Source: Nostoc sp. GT001
GTDB lineage: Bacteria > Cyanobacteriota > Cyanobacteriia > Cyanobacteriales > Nostocaceae
Length of the DNA stretch: 15,303 nt
Assembly (NCBI RefSeq): GCF_030382115.1
Contig: NZ_JAUDRJ010000003.1
Span: 6,483,322 to 6,498,624, forward strand
Reading direction: 5' to 3'
Shown here piece after piece: positions 14,615 to 15,303 of the stretch. Positions within the stretch are counted from its first letter, which is position 1. Every line of letters begins with the position of its first letter. The notes under the pieces are model-generated. The model saw only the letters and a list, made by a program, of their open reading frames with translations, was not told where the DNA came from and ran no database searches. The position numbers and the translations under genes are program-made.

Positions 14615-15303
14615 ATGTGGAACTTGAAAACTGGTATTTTGCTACTCACGCTGAGTTGCATAATTGCAACTGGTATAACCGTATATCTTCTTGGTGGCAT
14701 TGAACCAGTACAAATTCAAGCTTTGCTCAAATCTTCTGGTATCTGGGCACCGATTATTTATATTTCTTTGTACGTTGTGGCAACCATGTTAGTTTTGCCC
14801 TCAACGGTACTAAATTTGACTGGAGGTGCCATTTTTGGCCCTTGGCTAGGTACTGTCTGGACTAGTGTTGGAGCAGTCATTGCGGCAATAATTGCCTTCG
14901 TTTTTACTCGAACTATTGGACGCAAAGCAGTTGCAAAAAGACTAGCAGGACGCTGGCAAACTATGGATGCTGAGGTGCGTCGTGGAGGGCTTTTTTATAT
15001 GTTTGCCATCCGATTAGTACCAATCATGCCCTATGGCTTGGTTAACTTTGTCGCGGGACTGACTTCGATTAGCTTTAAAGATTATGTTCTCGGTACAACA
15101 CTTGGTACTGTTCCTAGTGTCTTACCTTTTGTACTACTAGGTAGTTCTGGTCTGAAGGCAGTGAATACAGGCGATTTTTTGCCGCTAATACTTGCATTAG
15201 GTTTAACTGGAACACTCATAGCAGGGTCTACTTGGTATCGCCATCGTCGAACTTTTCCCAAAAAAGCTGTAGAAAGGCTGAAAAAATCAGACTCTTCAGA
15301 TGA
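14615..15303 (+). CDS. TVP38/TMEM64 family (SNARE-associated/DedA-like) membrane protein, 3' end outside window
   Basis: From the ATG at 14615 the frame is open for 229 codons to the window edge. The TGA that ends the window is not in frame, so the last residues are missing. GGAG at 14601-14604 is a plausible ribosome binding site. The order is a hydrophobic helix (about 7-27), VQIQALLKSSGIWAP, a second helix with LVLPSTVLNLTGGAIFGPWLG, then GAVIAAIIAFVFTRTIGRKAV, the FAIRLVPIMPYGLVNFVAG re-entrant block diagnostic of the VTT/DedA superfamily, GTTLGTVPSVLPFVLLG and a last helix. It ends in a basic, lysine-rich tail. Relatives act as lipid scramblases or flippases, or in membrane homeostasis; the substrate here is unknown. 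At least five membrane segments are visible. Confidence 0.92.
   Translation, partial: MWNLKTGILLLTLSCIIATGITVYLLGGIEPVQIQALLKSSGIWAPIIYISLYVVATMLVLPSTVLNLTGGAIFGPWLGTVWTSVGAVIAAIIAFVFTRTIGRKAVAKRLAGRWQTMDAEVRRGGLFYMFAIRLVPIMPYGLVNFVAGLTSISFKDYVLGTTLGTVPSVLPFVLLGSSGLKAVNTGDFLPLILALGLTGTLIAGSTWYRHRRTFPKKAVERLKKSDSSD

Overview
The window reads as chromosomal DNA of a filamentous, Nostoc-like cyanobacterium. Three things support this. The palindrome GCGATCGC (HIP1) is frequent: I count 13 copies by eye. Heptanucleotide and palindromic intergenic repeats typical of Nostocales are present. The gene families also fit, including Uma2 nuclease, DUF151 nuclease, an IS701-like transposase, CsaB and a TVP38-type membrane protein. 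Coding density is high, and most genes are short conserved housekeeping units on alternating strands.

Layout, left to right. (1) 1-1536: a DUF262 (GmrSD/ParB-like) gene cut by the window edge, then a Uma2-family nuclease, both on the minus strand. (2) 1690-3520: an exporter-type ABC transporter on the minus strand. Its N-terminus is out of frame with the only good ATG because of an A8 tract. (3) 3742-4903: a small accessory island. It holds a 36-codon remnant of an integron-integrase-like tyrosine recombinase (minus), a small acidic hypothetical gene (plus), an overlapping RelB/RelE-type toxin-antitoxin pair (plus) and an imperfect hairpin resembling an integron attC site. The order and orientation are those of a decayed chromosomal integron. 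(4) 4986-6117: an aldo/keto reductase with a C-terminal double 4Fe-4S domain, split by a single-base frameshift. (5) 6263-6760: a bifunctional nuclease (DUF151). (6) 7101-7781: riboflavin synthase alpha chain, convergent with a secreted M23 peptidase at 7847-9430 across a heptamer-repeat hairpin. (7) 9521-10339: biotin protein ligase, divergent from the peptidoglycan editing factor pgeF at 10417-11202. (8) 11210-12658: a complete IS701-like element inserted into the last codons of a retropepsin-like gene that follows csaB. (9) 14615 to the end: a TVP38/TMEM64 membrane protein running off the right edge.

Functional connections are limited. csaB and the aspartyl-protease gene look like a two-gene minus-strand unit. 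The M23 peptidase and PgeF both concern cell-wall maintenance, but no shared operon is visible. The most informative parts are the lesions and relics: two single-base frameshifts, an IS that stole a stop codon, a repeat palindrome embedded in a reading frame, and the integron-like scar.
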